A stretch of 64,000 nt of DNA from Phycisphaerales bacterium. Its GTDB lineage: Bacteria; Planctomycetota; Phycisphaerae; Phycisphaerales; SM1A02. Under the pieces are notes generated by a model. It was not told where the DNA came from, ran no database searches, and was given only the letters and a program-made list of their open reading frames with translations. Below are positions 62,459 to 64,000 of this stretch, piece after piece. The position numbers and the translations under genes were made by a program. Position 1 is the first letter of the stretch. Each line of letters opens with the position of its first letter. The stretch is taken from the NCBI GenBank assembly GCA_022446905.1, contig JAKVBT010000005.1, forward strand, positions 676,451 to 740,450. The letters are read 5' to 3'.

Positions 62459-63022
62459 ATGGCCGGCGACATCATTAAGGAAGCCAAAGCGGACATGAGC
62501 CGCTGCATCGAGTATCTCCAGAATGAACTTCGTGGAATTCGAACCGGTCGCGCCAGCACTGCGCTACTGGAGTTCCTGAAGGTCGAGGCCTATGGCAGCC
62601 AGTGCGACCTCAGGGATGTCGCCGCCGTGTCGGTCCCCGAAGCCACCCAATTGCTGGTGAAGCCATTTGATCCAACGCTTAAGAACGGCATCGCTAAATC
62701 GATAGAAACTGCCGAACTTGGACTCAACCCACAAGTTGAAGGCGAGTCCATTCGCATTAATATTCCGCCGCCCTCGGCAGAGCGACGCAAGCAGTTGTCT
62801 GGCCAGGTCAAGAAGATGGCCGAAGAGACCCGCGTGGCCATTCGCAATGTTCGACGCGATGCCATCAAGGCAGTTGATAAACAGGTCAAGGACAAATCTG
62901 ACTCGATGTCCGAAGATCAAGGCAAGGATCTTCGCAGTGAAGTCGACGATTTGACCAAAGCGCAAATCGGAAAAGTCGACGAACTGTGCGACTCAAAAAC
63001 GACTGAGATTGAAGCGATCTGA
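62459..63022 (+). CDS. frr: Ribosome recycling factor
   Basis: 187 residues, normal length. MSRCIEYLQNELRGIRTGRAS is the family N-terminal helix, NIPPPSAERRKQLSGQVKKMAEE and VAIRNVRRDAIKAVDK are the C-terminal domain-I helices. RRF splits post-termination ribosomes with EF-G. A TGGAG Shine-Dalgarno is 6 nt upstream. The gene ends 8 bp from the convergent rpoN. Confidence 0.97.
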   Translation: MAGDIIKEAKADMSRCIEYLQNELRGIRTGRASTALLEFLKVEAYGSQCDLRDVAAVSVPEATQLLVKPFDPTLKNGIAKSIETAELGLNPQVEGESIRINIPPPSAERRKQLSGQVKKMAEETRVAIRNVRRDAIKAVDKQVKDKSDSMSEDQGKDLRSEVDDLTKAQIGKVDELCDSKTTEIEAI

Positions 63023-63030
63023 TCGACGTT

Positions 63031-64000
63031 TCAATAGGTGCGGCGTAGGCGTGCCGGGGGAATTCCCAGCCGCTGGCGATACTTGACCACAGTGCGACGC
63101 GCAATGTCAACGCCCTGCTCCCGCAGTGCTTCTGCAATAGCCTCGTCTCCAAGTGGCTTCGCTGGATCTTCGCCTTCGATAATTTCAACCATCACTTGCC
63201 GCACAGCTTCCCATGACATCTGTTGACCGCCTGAAGTCTCCGTGCCTCCGGAGAAGAAGCGCCGCAGTGGAACAATGCCCCGCGGGGTTTGCATCCACTT
63301 ATCCGCCACCGCGCGGCTCACTGTGGCCACATGTACCCCAAGAAGATCTGCCACTTCCGTCATCGGCAATGGCTTGAGTCCTCGCGGACCAACATCAAAC
63401 CAGGCCCGCTGCCGATCAATCACGACCTCGACGACACGCAAAACGGAGGTCCGGCGCTGATTAATGGACTCAATGAGCCAGCGTGCATTATTGACGTTCT
63501 TGGACAAAAATGATCGTGTATCACCATCAAGATCTTTGTCCTTGGACATGTCTGAATAACGAGGCGACACACGCAGCGGAGGTATCAAGCCGTCACACAT
63601 TGCAGCAAAGTACTGATCACGCTCTTGATCGTATTCCACGATGACATCTGGAATAACTGGTGGCACACTCTCATCAACAAGAGTTCGCCCAGGAGACAGC
63701 GTCAGACGATGCATGTATTCCATGGCGGTCTTGATGTCATCCAGACCTAGGCCAGTCTCACGCGCAATGACTGGAAGTCGGTTCTGTACTAGATCATCAA
63801 GATGCGATTCGACCACCATGGCCACACGATCCCAAACCGCTGTGTCCTCCGGCTCACGCTGTTTCCAAGCTTCAATCTGCAGGAGCAGGCTTTGCTTGAT
63901 GGTCTGCGCGCCGATACCGGGCGGATCAACCAAATGAACCAGCAGGCCATGTGCCTGCTGCAAGGTTGCAAGTGGCAGTGCGCCCTGCGACTCCTGACGC
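63031..64000 (-). CDS. rpoN: RNA polymerase sigma-54 factor (partial)
   Basis: The visible part is the C-terminal 322 residues; the start lies beyond the right edge. LLVHLVDPPGIGAQTIKQSLLLQ is the core-binding region. The helix-turn-helix VADLLGVHVATVSRAVADKWMQTPRGIVPLRRFFSGG recognises the -12 region, and the RpoN box is ARRTVVKYRQ (canonical ARRTVAKYRE). The protein ends GIPPARLRRTY. It directs transcription from -24/-12 promoters with AAA+ activators. It is convergent with frr; no activator is in the window. Confidence 0.95.
   Translation of the reverse strand, partial: RQESQGALPLATLQQAHGLLVHLVDPPGIGAQTIKQSLLLQIEAWKQREPEDTAVWDRVAMVVESHLDDLVQNRLPVIARETGLGLDDIKTAMEYMHRLTLSPGRTLVDESVPPVIPDVIVEYDQERDQYFAAMCDGLIPPLRVSPRYSDMSKDKDLDGDTRSFLSKNVNNARWLIESINQRRTSVLRVVEVVIDRQRAWFDVGPRGLKPLPMTEVADLLGVHVATVSRAVADKWMQTPRGIVPLRRFFSGGTETSGGQQMSWEAVRQVMVEIIEGEDPAKPLGDEAIAEALREQGVDIARRTVVKYRQRLGIPPARLRRTY

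Noticed and set aside
1-64000. CRISPR arrays, insertion sequences, prophage or integrative elements
   Set aside because: No short regularly spaced repeats, transposase, integrase or phage structural genes were seen.

Overview
The window reads as chromosome of a marine-type planctomycete, most likely class Phycisphaerae. The evidence is a set of secreted proteins ending in short dockerin-like EF-hand modules bracketed by cysteines, planctomycete-style pseudopilins, several CRTAC1/UnbV beta-propeller proteins, a Gram-negative envelope gene (Kdo transferase) and few Shine-Dalgarno sites. The assignment is inference; no rRNA gene is present. I saw no phage, insertion sequence, transposase or CRISPR array.

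Region 1 (1-26,400) is mainly housekeeping: tRNA-Ser and tRNA-Gly, an MFS exporter, a gamma-glutamylcyclotransferase-like protein, a PLP aminotransferase, an SSF symporter, rplU, ubiE/menG, a DUF3524 queuosine-tRNA mannosyltransferase divergent from a Fur-family regulator that has lost metal ligands, thiL-tsaE, waaA, an FHA protein, rsmD-cca with a Gly/Arg-tailed secreted protein, an esterase overlapping trpB, an S41 protease, valS, a gluzincin-like lipoprotein and a GNAT acetyltransferase.

Region 2 (26,400-37,850) is extracellular: a VTT membrane protein, a 1069-residue secreted serine protease, a MOP-type transporter, two further dockerin-tailed proteins (one a thioredoxin/beta-helix fusion), and two nearly identical pseudopilin genes whose duplication ends almost exactly at the coding-region boundaries.

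Region 3 (37,850-51,480) is a cluster of a redoxin without catalytic cysteines, three CRTAC1/UnbV propeller proteins, a five-haem membrane cytochrome c with a TPR tail, a nitrilase-family amidohydrolase and a TPR lipoprotein. Most junctions are 4-bp overlaps and two units diverge from a 64-bp promoter region. It looks like an uncharacterised cell-surface redox or binding module.

Region 4 (51,480-64,000) holds a small conserved-looking protein, a response regulator, and an operon of eight overlapping genes: a TonB-like membrane segment fused to a vWA domain, a secreted protein, ExbB, two ExbD, and three large or secreted proteins of unknown function. It ends with pyrH-frr and the 3' part of rpoN.

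A recurrent hexamer TANNNT lies 6-7 nt before the start codon of about a dozen genes that lack a Shine-Dalgarno site. This suggests widespread leaderless transcription and settles several start codons.
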